A DNA stretch of 64,000 nucleotides, taken from Gammaproteobacteria bacterium (GTDB lineage: Bacteria > Pseudomonadota > Gammaproteobacteria > Nevskiales > Nevskiaceae). Every line of letters begins with the position of its first letter. Position 1 is the first letter of the stretch. The notes below the pieces were generated by a model. It was not told the origin of the DNA. It was given only the letters and a program-made list of their open reading frames with translations, and made no database searches. A program made the position numbers and the translations under genes. Where the stretch lies: positions 124,001 through 188,000 of the forward strand of contig JAPLSB010000019.1 in the NCBI GenBank assembly GCA_026398875.1. The letters run 5' to 3'. Below are positions 41,573 to 49,796 of this stretch, piece by piece.

Positions 41573-41649
41573 GGCTAGGTAGCTCAGATGGTTAGAGCGC
41601 GGCACTCATAATGCTGAGGTCGGCGGTTCGATCCCGCCTCTAGCCACCA
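41573..41649 (+). tRNA. tRNA-Met (CAT), elongator type
   Basis: The 77-nt gene folds as a standard cloverleaf: acceptor GGCTAGG pairs with CTCTAGCC, the D-loop contains AGCTCAGATGGTTAGAGC, anticodon stem CGGCA/TGCTG encloses CTCATAA with anticodon CAT at 41607-41609, and GGTTCGATCC forms the T arm. The CCA end is encoded. Its 3' part is the attachment site of the downstream island. Confidence 0.97.
41627..41649 (+). repeat. island attachment site, left (in tRNA-Met)
   Basis: TTCGATCCCGCCTCTA then GCCACCA. The same 16-mer, with one base (G) missing in the following segment, recurs at 51458-51479. These delimit the island. Confidence 0.9.
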
Positions 41650-41681
41650 TTCGAGCATCCAAGTAAGGCCAAAGAAGTCCA

Positions 41682-41709
41682 AAAGCCCTGAGAAATCAGG
41701 GCTTTTTTT
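41682..41709 (+). terminator. intrinsic terminator downstream of tRNA-Met, island-borne
   Basis: The stem AAAGCCCTGA/TCAGGGCTTT with a GAAA loop is followed by a run of T. It lies inside the island and replaces the original chromosomal terminator, now at 51486-51524. Confidence 0.85.
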
Positions 41710-41730
41710 GTGCCCGCTGTCCGTAGCGGT

Positions 41731-41804
41731 CCGGGTAACTCCGCTTGAATCCGGCCAATTACCGGGTAACTATCCGGGTAACTGGGTAAGGCGGACGGGT
41801 AACT
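41731..41804 (+). repeat. integrase arm-type repeats, left end
   Basis: CCGGGTAACT occurs at 41731-41740, 41762-41771 and 41774-41783, with ACGGGTAACT at 41795-41804. The last copy ends one base before the integrase ATG. The 12-base-spaced pair matches a pair at 51384-51405. They are likely binding sites for the integrase N-terminal domain or a directionality factor. Confidence 0.7.
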
Positions 41805-41805
41805 C

Positions 41806-43086
41806 ATGGCAAAGCGCAGCGGATTGACGGACCTGGAGTGCCGCAACGCCAAGGCGAAGGAGAAGCCTTACAAGCTGGCCGACGAGCGCGGGCTTTACCT
41901 TCTGGTGAATCCGAACGGCTCGAAATGGTGGCGGCTTCGCTACACCTGGCAGGGTAAGGATCAGCTTCTGTCGTTGGGGGTCTACCCGGAAGTGCCGCTG
42001 GCAGGCCGCAAGCTGACCGCGACCGAGCGCGAGGCAGGCAAGCCCGACCGGATCAAGGGCGCACGCGAACTGCGCGACGAGGCGCGCGAGTTGCTGGCAG
42101 CCGGTGTGAACCCGTCACACCAAAAGCAGCAAGCCCGCGAAGCCCTCGCCGCGATCACTGCCGATGCTTTCGAGGCCGTGGCGCGCGAGTGGTACGGGCA
42201 CAAGTGCGCGACCTGGACAGCGACGCAAGCCGAGAAGGTGCTGCGGCGGCTTGAAGGCGAGCTATTCCCATGGATCGGCAGCAAGGCCGTTCGCGAGATC
42301 ACCCCGCCCGAGTTGCTGGCCTGCCTACGGCGTACGGCTGCCCGTGGCGCGGTCGACACAGCACACCGCACCCGGCAGGACGCGAGCATGATCTTTCGCT
42401 ATGCCATCGCCAGCGGCCGGGCCGAACGCGATCCGGCAGCGGACGTTCGCGGCGCGCTGCCCGCGATCCGCAAAAAGCATTACGCGACGATCACCGAACC
42501 CCGCGCCGTCGGCGAGCTGATGCGGGCGATACAAGGCGCGTCCGGCACCTTCCCGACCTTGTGCGCCGTGCGCCTTGCGCCGCTGCTATTCGTGCGCCCC
42601 GGCGAACTGCGCCATGCCGAATGGTCGGAGTTCGACCTGCACGCTGCCGAATGGCGCATCCCTGCCGCGAAAATGAAGATGCGGGCACCGCATATCGTCC
42701 CCCTGCCCGTTCAGGCCGTGGCGATCCTTCGCGAGCTGCACCCGCTGACCGGCACCGGGCGCTGGTGTTTCCCCGGCGAGCGAAGCCGGCAACAACCGAT
42801 CAGCGAAGCCACCATCAACGCGATGCTGCGCCGCATGGGTTACGCGAAAGATCAGATGACCGGGCATGGCTTCCGCGCCATGGCGTCGACCATGCTGCAT
42901 GAGCAGGGCTGGCTGCATGAAGCGATCGAGCGCCAACTTGCACACGGCCACCGCGATCAGGTGTCAGCCGCCTACAACCATTCGGAGCATCTGCCGCTGC
43001 GCCGCAAGATGATGCAGGCATGGGCCGACTACCTGGACAAGCTGCGCGAGGGCGGCAACGTCACTGCGCTGAGGCAGCGGGCCTGA
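41806..43086 (+). CDS. int: tyrosine recombinase, P4-type island integrase
   Basis: The 426-residue integrase has the N-terminal arm-binding domain of the DUF4102/P4 family (LTDLECRNAKAKEKPYKLAD, residues about 7-95), a SAM-like core-binding domain (about 110-200) and a catalytic domain with Arg in LLFVRPGELR, HxxR in GHGFR, His in LAHGH and the nucleophile Tyr in AAYNHSEHLP. It catalyses integration into and excision from the 3' end of tRNA-Met. One arm-type repeat covers its ribosome-binding region, which may allow self-limitation. Confidence 0.96.
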   Translation: MAKRSGLTDLECRNAKAKEKPYKLADERGLYLLVNPNGSKWWRLRYTWQGKDQLLSLGVYPEVPLAGRKLTATEREAGKPDRIKGARELRDEARELLAAGVNPSHQKQQAREALAAITADAFEAVAREWYGHKCATWTATQAEKVLRRLEGELFPWIGSKAVREITPPELLACLRRTAARGAVDTAHRTRQDASMIFRYAIASGRAERDPAADVRGALPAIRKKHYATITEPRAVGELMRAIQGASGTFPTLCAVRLAPLLFVRPGELRHAEWSEFDLHAAEWRIPAAKMKMRAPHIVPLPVQAVAILRELHPLTGTGRWCFPGERSRQQPISEATINAMLRRMGYAKDQMTGHGFRAMASTMLHEQGWLHEAIERQLAHGHRDQVSAAYNHSEHLPLRRKMMQAWADYLDKLREGGNVTALRQRA

Positions 43087-43119
43087 GTTCACCCGGCGAG
43101 GCGAGGCCGCAAACCCGTG

Positions 43120-43704
43120 ATGACCGACAGCGAAAAGAAGCGACTGATCCTATGTCGGGAGGCATACAAGATCGGGAACATGGCGGGCGCAATAGAGGCA
43201 TTCGCGATCCTGACCCGCAACAAAGAACTTTTACCAGCGTGGCTAGCTGTGGCGCTTCGGCATTTCATCGTCGCCGCCACCGAAGCGGAAGGACAACCCA
43301 CCCGATCCGCAGTGCGCCGCTGGGCGAAGCGTCACCACGCCGATATGCGCGACTACGAACGCTGGGATTTGGTTCGAGACGGGATAGACAATCAGGGCTT
43401 GCGATTTGCTGATGGCGAGGTGTTTCAGGCCGCGCAGGTTGTTCTACGACGGAACGAAACCATAAGCGTGCATTCGATCGAACGCTCGTACAAGCGAGTG
43501 CAGCGCCTCAATAAGACCGAGCCGCTGCGATTGCTTTGGTCAACTCTGTTGCCGGCTCATCCGAGCAAGAAGAAGCGCCCGAGAGCCGGCCACCATCCTG
43601 ACGAGATGCCAGCACACGAGTTATCGAAGTTGCTTGATTCGTGCAGCGCAGCGCTAGCGAAGGGGGTGTCAAGGGCAAAACGTCGCCGAAAAAGTTACCC
43701 CTGA
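43120..43704 (+). CDS. hypothetical island protein
   Basis: A 194-residue protein of no family I recognise. It is rich in charged residues, probably mainly helical and soluble, with a basic C terminus (SRAKRRRKSYP). The middle block SAVRRWAKRHH resembles DNA-binding helices but is not diagnostic. It lies between the integrase and AlpA-like genes, in a position often used for island accessory or regulatory proteins. The start is the ATG at 43120, directly after a GTG. Confidence 0.6.
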   Translation: MTDSEKKRLILCREAYKIGNMAGAIEAFAILTRNKELLPAWLAVALRHFIVAATEAEGQPTRSAVRRWAKRHHADMRDYERWDLVRDGIDNQGLRFADGEVFQAAQVVLRRNETISVHSIERSYKRVQRLNKTEPLRLLWSTLLPAHPSKKKRPRAGHHPDEMPAHELSKLLDSCSAALAKGVSRAKRRRKSYP

Positions 43705-43767
43705 CTTGGCGTAGCTGGAAATCCAGTCTGTTCCTACCGGCATTCGCCGGAGCCATAGGGACCGACG

Positions 43768-43983
43768 ATGGACAACCAGAAGCATGAAGCGCTGCTTCGG
43801 CGGCACGATGTAGAAAAGCGCACCGGAATTAGTCGCAGCCAGCTTTTCGAGCTGATCCGGCGTGGCGAGTTTCCTAAGCCAATCCCCCTTGTTGGCCGCA
43901 CCCGTGCCTGGGTGGAGTCCGATATATCGGCATGGATTGCCAGCCGGATTGAAGCGGCCCGTCTCGTAGGCAATTCGCGATGA
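43768..43983 (+). CDS. AlpA-family DNA-binding regulator
   Basis: A 71-residue helix-turn-helix protein of the AlpA/MerR-like excisionase superfamily: LLRRHDVEKRTGISRSQLFE recognises DNA, followed by FPKPIPLVGRTRAWVESDI, the typical wing and second helix. In P4-like elements AlpA homologues activate integrase expression and promote excision. Its position between int and the primase-helicase is typical. Confidence 0.92.
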   Translation: MDNQKHEALLRRHDVEKRTGISRSQLFELIRRGEFPKPIPLVGRTRAWVESDISAWIASRIEAARLVGNSR

Positions 43984-44041
43984 ACGGGCATGGATCAAAC
44001 CAGTGCCCATCCGTCCTTCGAGGGCGGCATCTGAAAGTGCC

Positions 44042-46819
44042 ATGAGCGCCGCCCGCCCGCTGTCCTATGGCGAGATCGTTGACCAGTTCCGCGCCGCGAT
44101 GCGCGCGGCCGGTCTGGACACCGATGCCACGATCGAGGCCGACGGCAAGCTGCACCGCTTCCGCGTGGCGGGCGATCGGCGCGACCAGCGCAACGGCTGG
44201 TACGTGCTGCATGCCGATGGCCTGCCCGCTGGCGAGTTCGGATGCTGGAAGCGAAGCGTGTCCGAGACCTGGCACGCGAACATCGGGCGGGAACTGTCCG
44301 AAGCCGAGCGCGAGGCCAACCGGGCGCGGCTGGAAGCGATCCGGCGCGACCGTGAAGCCGAGGCGCAGCGGGTGCGCGCAGAGGCGCGGAAGAAGGCCGC
44401 GAAGCTGTGGGAGGAAGCCAACCCGAAGCCATCCGCGAAGCATCCGTATCTGGTGAAAAAGCAGGTGCGCGGCTACGGCATCCGACAGCTTCGCGACGCG
44501 CTACTGATCCCCGTCCGCGACGCCGACGGCGCGCTGCATGGCCTGCAATTCATTCAGCCGGACGGAGCCAAGCGATTCACGTCCGGCATGGCGAAGGCGG
44601 GCCGCTATCACGCGATCGGCAAGCCCGATGCCGTGCTGCTGATTGCCGAGGGCTACGCGACAGCGGCGACGCTGCGCGAGGCCACCCGGCAGGCCGTGGC
44701 GGTCGCGTTCGATACCGGCAACCTGCGCCCCGTGGCGCTGGCGCTGCGCGCCAAGTTCCCCACCGTGCGCATCGTCATCGCGGCCGACAACGACCACCGC
44801 ACCGAAGGCAATCCGGGCATGGCGAAAGCCGCTGAAGCGGCGCAAGCCGTGGGCGGCATCGTCATCGCGCCCGAGTTCGCGGCGGACGATGCAGGCACCG
44901 ATTGGAATGACTACGCGGCAACGCATGGCCTGCGCGCTGTGGGCGCTGCGTTTGCATCTGCTGCCGATGCCGAAGCCAGCACCGCGCCCGCGCTAGAGGC
45001 CGCGCCCGAGCCTGCCGCAAGCCCTGCGCCTGCACTCGCGAAGCCAGCCGCGCGAGCGCCCCGCGCCAAGTCTGCCGAGGCCAGCGGCGGCGCACGCGCA
45101 CGTTTCACGCGCGACGAGCGCGGCATCTGGCACAACGGCACCGATCCGAAGGACGGCACCCCGCTTGCGCCGCAATGGGTCTGCCCGCCGATCGAGGTAG
45201 CGGCTTACCTGCGCGACCTGGACGGCACCAACTGGGGACGGCTGCTGACCTTCAACGATGCCGACGGCACGGCGCACCGCTGGGGCATGCCGATGCGGCT
45301 GCTATCAGGCGGCGGCGACGAGATGCGCGCGGAGCTGCTGCGGCTGGGCTTCGACGTGCCGACTTCACAGCGAAGCCGCAACCTGCTGACCGACTACATT
45401 CAGCAATCGAAGCCCGAGGCGCGGGCGCGCTGTGTCGAGCGCGCCGGATGGCATGGCCGCGCATTCGTGATGCCCGAGCGCACCATCGGCGAGGCCGACG
45501 AAGCCGTGCTGTTTCAAAGCGAGACGGCAGGCGGGCATGTCTATCGCGAGCGTGGCGACCTGAGCGACTGGCGCAGCGATGTTGCTGATCTGTGCCGGGG
45601 TAATTCGCGGCTGCTGTTCGCGGTATCAGCTGCGTTCGCAGGCCCGCTGCTGCACTGGGCTGGCGAGGAATCGGGCGGCTTCAACCTGCGCGGCGCTTCC
45701 AGCACCGGCAAGACCACCGCGCTGCGCATGGCGGCTTCGGTCTGGGGCGGGCCTGAGTTCATGCGCCGATGGCGGGCGACAGACAACGGGCTTGAGTCGA
45801 TCGCGGCGCAGTATTCCGACGGGCTGCTGATCCTAGACGAGCTGGGGCAGATGGATCCCCGCGTTGCGGGCGATGCCGCGTATATGCTGGCCAATGGCGA
45901 GGGCAAGGCCCGCGCCGGACGCGGCGGCAGCGTGCGACCCGTCACGACCTGGCGTCTGCTGTTCCTGAGCGCGGGCGAATTGAGTCTCGCCGAACACATG
46001 CGGCAAGGCGGTAAGCAGGCACAGGCCGGGCAGGAAACCAGAATGGCGGACATTCCGGCCGATGCTGGCGCGGGCTTCGGCATCTTCGACACGCTGCATG
46101 GGCACGCTAGCGGCGCAGCCTTGTCGCGCAACTGTGCCGAGGCAGCGGGCAGTGTGTACGGCGTCGCCGGACCCGCGTTTATCCGCGCGCTGCTGCCCCG
46201 TCTGGACACGCTGCCGGACGCAATCCGGGCGCTACGCCGCGCCTTCACCGATCGCCATGTACCGAAGGGCATCGACGGGCAGGTGTCGCGGGTGGCGGGC
46301 CGTCTGGCGCTGATCGCGGCGGCTGGCGAACTGGCAACACAAGCGGGCATCACCGGATGGGACGAAGGCGAAGCCGATGCAGCCTGCGGCCGATGCCTGC
46401 ATGCATGGATCGACACGCGCGGCGGCACCGGCAACCTTGAACCCGTCCGCATGTTGTCGCAGGTGCGCCGCTGGCTTGAATCTGAGGGCAGCGCACGCTT
46501 GCAGGCATGGAGCGAAAAAGCGGACGGCAAGGAATGGGTGACGGTGAAGCGCGCGGGCTTCCGTTGTGCCGAGGTATTCAGCGATGACGCAGAGACCTAC
46601 TACCTGCTGCCTGAGACCTTCGAGCAAGAGATTTGCGCGGGCTTCGATCCCCGGCAGGTGGCGCAGCTATTGGCGAGTGTGGGCGCGCTGAAGCGGCCGA
46701 AGGATGGCAACCGGCTGAAGCGCAAGGAACGGCTGCCGGTGCTGGGGCTGACGTGGTGCTATGTCCTGCTGCCGTCGATCTGGCAAGCCGTGCCGGGCGA
46801 TGCCGAGGCGGGCGCGTGA
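44042..46819 (+). CDS. P4-type primase-helicase with TOPRIM and DUF927 domains
   Basis: The 925-residue protein is the replication protein of the island. The N-terminal third includes a TOPRIM-like primase region (LLIAEGYATAATL near residue 199; IVIAADND near 243). An Ala/Pro-rich linker (about 310-345) leads to a DUF927 helicase-like ATPase with Walker A GASSTGKTTAL (about 550) and Walker B LLILDELGQ (about 595). P4-like elements use such proteins for self-primed replication after excision. The ATG at 44042 is preferred to an upstream GTG at 44003. Confidence 0.88.
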   Translation: MSAARPLSYGEIVDQFRAAMRAAGLDTDATIEADGKLHRFRVAGDRRDQRNGWYVLHADGLPAGEFGCWKRSVSETWHANIGRELSEAEREANRARLEAIRRDREAEAQRVRAEARKKAAKLWEEANPKPSAKHPYLVKKQVRGYGIRQLRDALLIPVRDADGALHGLQFIQPDGAKRFTSGMAKAGRYHAIGKPDAVLLIAEGYATAATLREATRQAVAVAFDTGNLRPVALALRAKFPTVRIVIAADNDHRTEGNPGMAKAAEAAQAVGGIVIAPEFAADDAGTDWNDYAATHGLRAVGAAFASAADAEASTAPALEAAPEPAASPAPALAKPAARAPRAKSAEASGGARARFTRDERGIWHNGTDPKDGTPLAPQWVCPPIEVAAYLRDLDGTNWGRLLTFNDADGTAHRWGMPMRLLSGGGDEMRAELLRLGFDVPTSQRSRNLLTDYIQQSKPEARARCVERAGWHGRAFVMPERTIGEADEAVLFQSETAGGHVYRERGDLSDWRSDVADLCRGNSRLLFAVSAAFAGPLLHWAGEESGGFNLRGASSTGKTTALRMAASVWGGPEFMRRWRATDNGLESIAAQYSDGLLILDELGQMDPRVAGDAAYMLANGEGKARAGRGGSVRPVTTWRLLFLSAGELSLAEHMRQGGKQAQAGQETRMADIPADAGAGFGIFDTLHGHASGAALSRNCAEAAGSVYGVAGPAFIRALLPRLDTLPDAIRALRRAFTDRHVPKGIDGQVSRVAGRLALIAAAGELATQAGITGWDEGEADAACGRCLHAWIDTRGGTGNLEPVRMLSQVRRWLESEGSARLQAWSEKADGKEWVTVKRAGFRCAEVFSDDAETYYLLPETFEQEICAGFDPRQVAQLLASVGALKRPKDGNRLKRKERLPVLGLTWCYVLLPSIWQAVPGDAEAGA

Positions 46820-47630
46820 GGGTGCGCCGTGGCGCAGCGACAGTTTCCGGCGCGACACTTCCCCGGATTGACCGGGGACAACGGGGACAAGTGGCGAAAA
46901 ACAGACACAACACCATGAAGCCATTGGCTTTTCCGTTGTCCCCGGTCTTTGTGCTTCAACCGGGGACACAACGGGGACTACCGGGGACAGATGCCCGCGC
47001 CGATTTGTCCCCGGTTGTCCCCGGTGCCTGAGCCGACCAACCGACCGACCGGGGACAGATATTACCCAATCGGATCCGAGGCTTGCAGCGTTTGTCCCCG
47101 TTGTCCCCGGTGTCCCCGGTGTCCCCGGTGTTTTTCGGTCATGTCTGAGCGCGGCAGGCCGTAGGGGGTGGAAATCCTTGACCGATCGAAGCCCCATACC
47201 GTTGTTCCCGCGTGATTCGCACGCGCGGGAGATCGGCAGGGGGGAGGTCAAAAGACTGCGCCGATCATGGCGGAAACCGTCTCCCAACCTTCATTCGCAA
47301 AGTCGCGTAATTCATAGGGGGGTATAGCAGCAGCGCTACCAGCGATAGGTGCGGATAATCGCGACCGACGTTGGTGTAGCCGCACCGAAAAGCGGCCCGA
47401 CCAACCATGGAACAACGGTTCGATCTGCAAAGCAGGCCCAGTAACCCGATCAAGCCCAGCCGGCCGCGTACTCCTATGACGACCCGCACTACTGACGACC
47501 CGCACTACTCCGCGACCAAAAGACGCGAAAGTCATGAAAACCGTGGACAGCAAACGCAGCGCATTTGCACATATGTACGCAGTCGCCAATGACTGCACGT
47601 TCTGAAAGCTTAGGCTGCTAGGGTCCAAGA
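46820..47630. other. non-coding stretch of the island downstream of the primase-helicase
   Basis: Apart from the GGGGACA cluster (46874-47126), this stretch has a 16-bp perfect tandem repeat TGACGACCCGCACTAC at 47477-47508. Open frames here are short, repeat-driven (SPVVPVVSP or CPRCPRCP types) and not convincing as genes. Confidence 0.6.
46874..47126. repeat. cluster of GGGGACA/TGTCCCC heptamers, possible iterons
   Basis: About a dozen copies of the heptamer in both orientations lie within 250 bases: GGGGACA at 46874, 46883, 46962, 46983 and 47051; TGTCCCC at 46937, 47006, 47016, 47093, 47102, 47111 and 47120. The last four are spaced nine bases apart. They start about 55 bases after the primase-helicase stop. 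Confidence 0.75.
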
Positions 47631-47633
47631 CAA

Positions 47634-47792
47634 GCCGCAGGGCCCCTGGCGTGTGATGCACTCGCAAGCATATTCCCGTTTTACCGGGTCAACCTCACAA
47701 GCCTCCAAAAGCGAGCATCTGAAAAAGCATGGCGTCGGAGGCTACCAACACCTCCGTCTTACGGATAGCAACTCCATCAGGGCCCTGCGGCC
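47634..47792 (-). ncRNA. candidate DRT3-associated non-coding RNA
   Basis: A structured segment just downstream of drt3b on the same strand. Its 5' and 3' ends pair: GCCGCAGGGCCC (47791-47780) with GGGCCCTGCGGC (47645-47634), a 12-bp perfect GC-rich stem, extended by two more pairs after a bulge. Inside are further hairpins: CGGAGG/CCTCCG (47756-47736), CCCG/CGGG (47688-47675) and ATGC/GCAT (47671-47656). A CACAC run (47655-47651) lies unpaired between the last hairpin and the closing stem. A near-consensus promoter at 47798-47825 would start the RNA at about 47791. Type 3 DRT systems are known to need an ncRNA besides the two RTs; the match of this sequence to that RNA is inferred from position and structure. 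Confidence 0.65.
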
Positions 47793-47797
47793 ACCGC

Positions 47798-47825
47798 ACT
47801 ATATCCGCTAGTAGCCCGCTGTCAA
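47798..47825 (-). promoter_or_regulatory. sigma70 promoter for the candidate ncRNA
   Basis: On the minus strand TTGACA (47825-47820) and TATAGT (47803-47798) are 16 bases apart: a perfect -35 and a 5/6 -10. It overlaps the last codons of drt3b and points into the structured segment, with the predicted start at the foot of the closing stem. Confidence 0.75.
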
Positions 47826-49796
47826 CTTCTTCTTCTGCAGAAGATACTCAAGATCAATTTCGCCATTCCAGACCGTAAAGCAAAGGCGAAACTTCTGCAC
47901 ATAATTCAGAATTTCCCCGGCATCCGAAACGGATATCCTCTTTTTATACATCTTTTGATAAACAGCGTTCACGATTGCCCGCTTGAACGTGATGTTAAAG
48001 AAAGGGCAGCAAATCATGTCAAAAAACAGATAGGTAAGTTCAGCGCTTTCTTGAACGCTCTCCGCCTCAGATATTCGATCTAACGCATACGTTTGTATTT
48101 CCGTACGCAGCCCATCATACGCCTGCTTATCCTCTATGTAATAGAGGAGCGTAATAACATCGAAATATGTCCATTTCTCAGCGCGCGTTCCTAGACGTGC
48201 ACGCGGGGCCACAATAGCTCTAAGCTGAGCGTCATTGATTAACTCGGAGGGGGCGATCGCCTTCATTGCCACGAGCAAATTCAGTATTTCGGTTCTTGCA
48301 TTTTCTCTGCTCTTATTGACCCCAATAACAAGAGTGCATTGTCGAACAATTAGCTGTTGAATGGCCACTGCAAGAGCATCTGATGTACGCGCTACTCGAT
48401 ACCCAAGTAACATCAACTGGGAAAGAGAGTACGTGGTGTTTACCCGCACATCCATTGAATATAGAAAAAAAGCCACTTCCAAGACTGCCGTCAGAACAAG
48501 TCCAAGTCGCGCAATTTCTTCTTCTGTCGGCGCATTTATCGCTGTTTTGCTGAGCTTATACACCTCCTTAGTCAAAGCACCAAAGGCATATCCACTGACG
48601 ACTTCGAAAGAGACATTGCTGCGCTTTAATACGATTTTTAGTTCGGTAATAATCAGATTACCGACCACCCAACTTTCCCCGGCGCCGATTCTCCTATCCC
48701 TAATCGAAGAGAATTTCTCCGGGGGCGGATGCTTTGGGTCTTTCTTCAACGCGAGACGAATTTCGCTAAGCCATTTGAGTAGAGTATCTTCGAATAGACG
48801 TTTAACGTCTGTTTTTGCAATAGTCTGAGGAGATGCGAAAGGACGCGTCCAAAAATCTGTTTTTGAGTCATTGATGAAAAGCCTATATGGCTTTAATACC
48901 TCAGTAACTATACGTTGTACACGACGGACTTCTTCCTCGTCATTGCCGAATACATAGAAGTCATCGATATAGCGACGAACGACAGCCCCAATCCCCTCTT
49001 CTTTTAGCGCAATGGCTACTTCGGTATCTACCGATTGAAGAATTATCTCGGCAAACACTCGCGAGACTTCAGGGCCAACGACGATTCCATTTGTTTCCCC
49101 GTGATTGACATTACACATAAGCCGATCAAATGTATCCTCGAAGCTAAGGCACTGTTTATTTCTTTTCGAGAATAATTTGCCCCTCACAGACCACGCTATG
49201 GTGTGTGTGTAAATACTTGGGAAACACTTGGATAGATCAAATTTTAAGAGCGCCGGAAAAGAAGCCTCCAAAGTAAGAAATTCGGGCGAGTCGATGAATT
49301 TGTGCAAACGGCTATATCGGTCATATGAAAAGTATGAGCTCGCGTGCGTCGTTTGAAGCGCCGATCTTTTCTCAATCTCCACCACATCAGTCTTTAATGC
49401 ATCACCCTCAGCGGCGTTCTCTGGCTCCACATAGAACGATGTTCTTCTGGCAGGATACCTGAGACTATAGTCGCTTCTTTTGCACAACCACAGCATTTGC
49501 GAATAGTTTTTACTGTAAAAATCTACAAATGCGAGCTGCCCACCCGGGTGAATGAGCGCGAGATCTCTGTTCTTTGATTTGCCCTGTTTAATTGTGTATT
49601 TAAACGGTATCGTTGCATTTTCTCTCCCAAAATCAATAAGATAAGACACAAGAGCTGGGGCGCGAGTATTTCTCTTGCGGCGAATGAACTCGTAGAAATT
49701 GGTGTTAGTAAAGATAATTGGAAGTTCATACGGCAGCATCTCCGTCAGGAGTACCCGCGCGGCGTCATTCTTTCGGACCCGTATTTTCTTGCTCAT
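47808..49796 (-). CDS. defence-associated reverse transcriptase, Drt3b-like
   Basis: A 662-residue protein with a reverse-transcriptase core: motif A KFDLSKCFPSI (Asp187), NGIVVGPEVSRVFAEIIL, and motif C RRYIDDFYVFG (Asp278, Asp279). About 180 residues precede the core, and 330 mainly helical residues follow, as in Abi/UG-type RTs. The ATG at 49796 overlaps the stop of the upstream RT by ATGA. Base composition is clearly lower in GC than the chromosome. Two overlapping RT genes of about 430 and 660 codons are the layout of type 3 DRT anti-phage systems (UG3 plus UG8). Subfamily assignment is from layout and size, not from an alignment. Confidence 0.78.
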   Translation of the reverse strand: MSKKIRVRKNDAARVLLTEMLPYELPIIFTNTNFYEFIRRKRNTRAPALVSYLIDFGRENATIPFKYTIKQGKSKNRDLALIHPGGQLAFVDFYSKNYSQMLWLCKRSDYSLRYPARRTSFYVEPENAAEGDALKTDVVEIEKRSALQTTHASSYFSYDRYSRLHKFIDSPEFLTLEASFPALLKFDLSKCFPSIYTHTIAWSVRGKLFSKRNKQCLSFEDTFDRLMCNVNHGETNGIVVGPEVSRVFAEIILQSVDTEVAIALKEEGIGAVVRRYIDDFYVFGNDEEEVRRVQRIVTEVLKPYRLFINDSKTDFWTRPFASPQTIAKTDVKRLFEDTLLKWLSEIRLALKKDPKHPPPEKFSSIRDRRIGAGESWVVGNLIITELKIVLKRSNVSFEVVSGYAFGALTKEVYKLSKTAINAPTEEEIARLGLVLTAVLEVAFFLYSMDVRVNTTYSLSQLMLLGYRVARTSDALAVAIQQLIVRQCTLVIGVNKSRENARTEILNLLVAMKAIAPSELINDAQLRAIVAPRARLGTRAEKWTYFDVITLLYYIEDKQAYDGLRTEIQTYALDRISEAESVQESAELTYLFFDMICCPFFNITFKRAIVNAVYQKMYKKRISVSDAGEILNYVQKFRLCFTVWNGEIDLEYLLQKKKLTAGY

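Noticed and set aside
46949..47164. CRISPR-like regular spacing of TGTCCCC
   Set aside because: Heptamers at 9-base spacing are far too short and close for repeats and spacers; no cas gene is present. No CRISPR array was found anywhere in the window.
46667..47287. 206-codon minus-strand frame and smaller frames with PGTPGTTGT or CPRCPRCP stretches
   Set aside because: They are translations of the GGGGACA heptamers, overlap the end of the primase-helicase gene, and lack a plausible start.
48361..48828. 155-codon plus-strand frame inside drt3b
   Set aside because: Antisense shadow of an intact RT gene with composition and motifs supporting the minus strand only.
49198..49212. ACACACAC run on the minus strand inside drt3b, tempting as an RT template
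   Set aside because: It encodes the YTHT residues right after motif A of the RT and is explained by coding; no surrounding stem isolates it.
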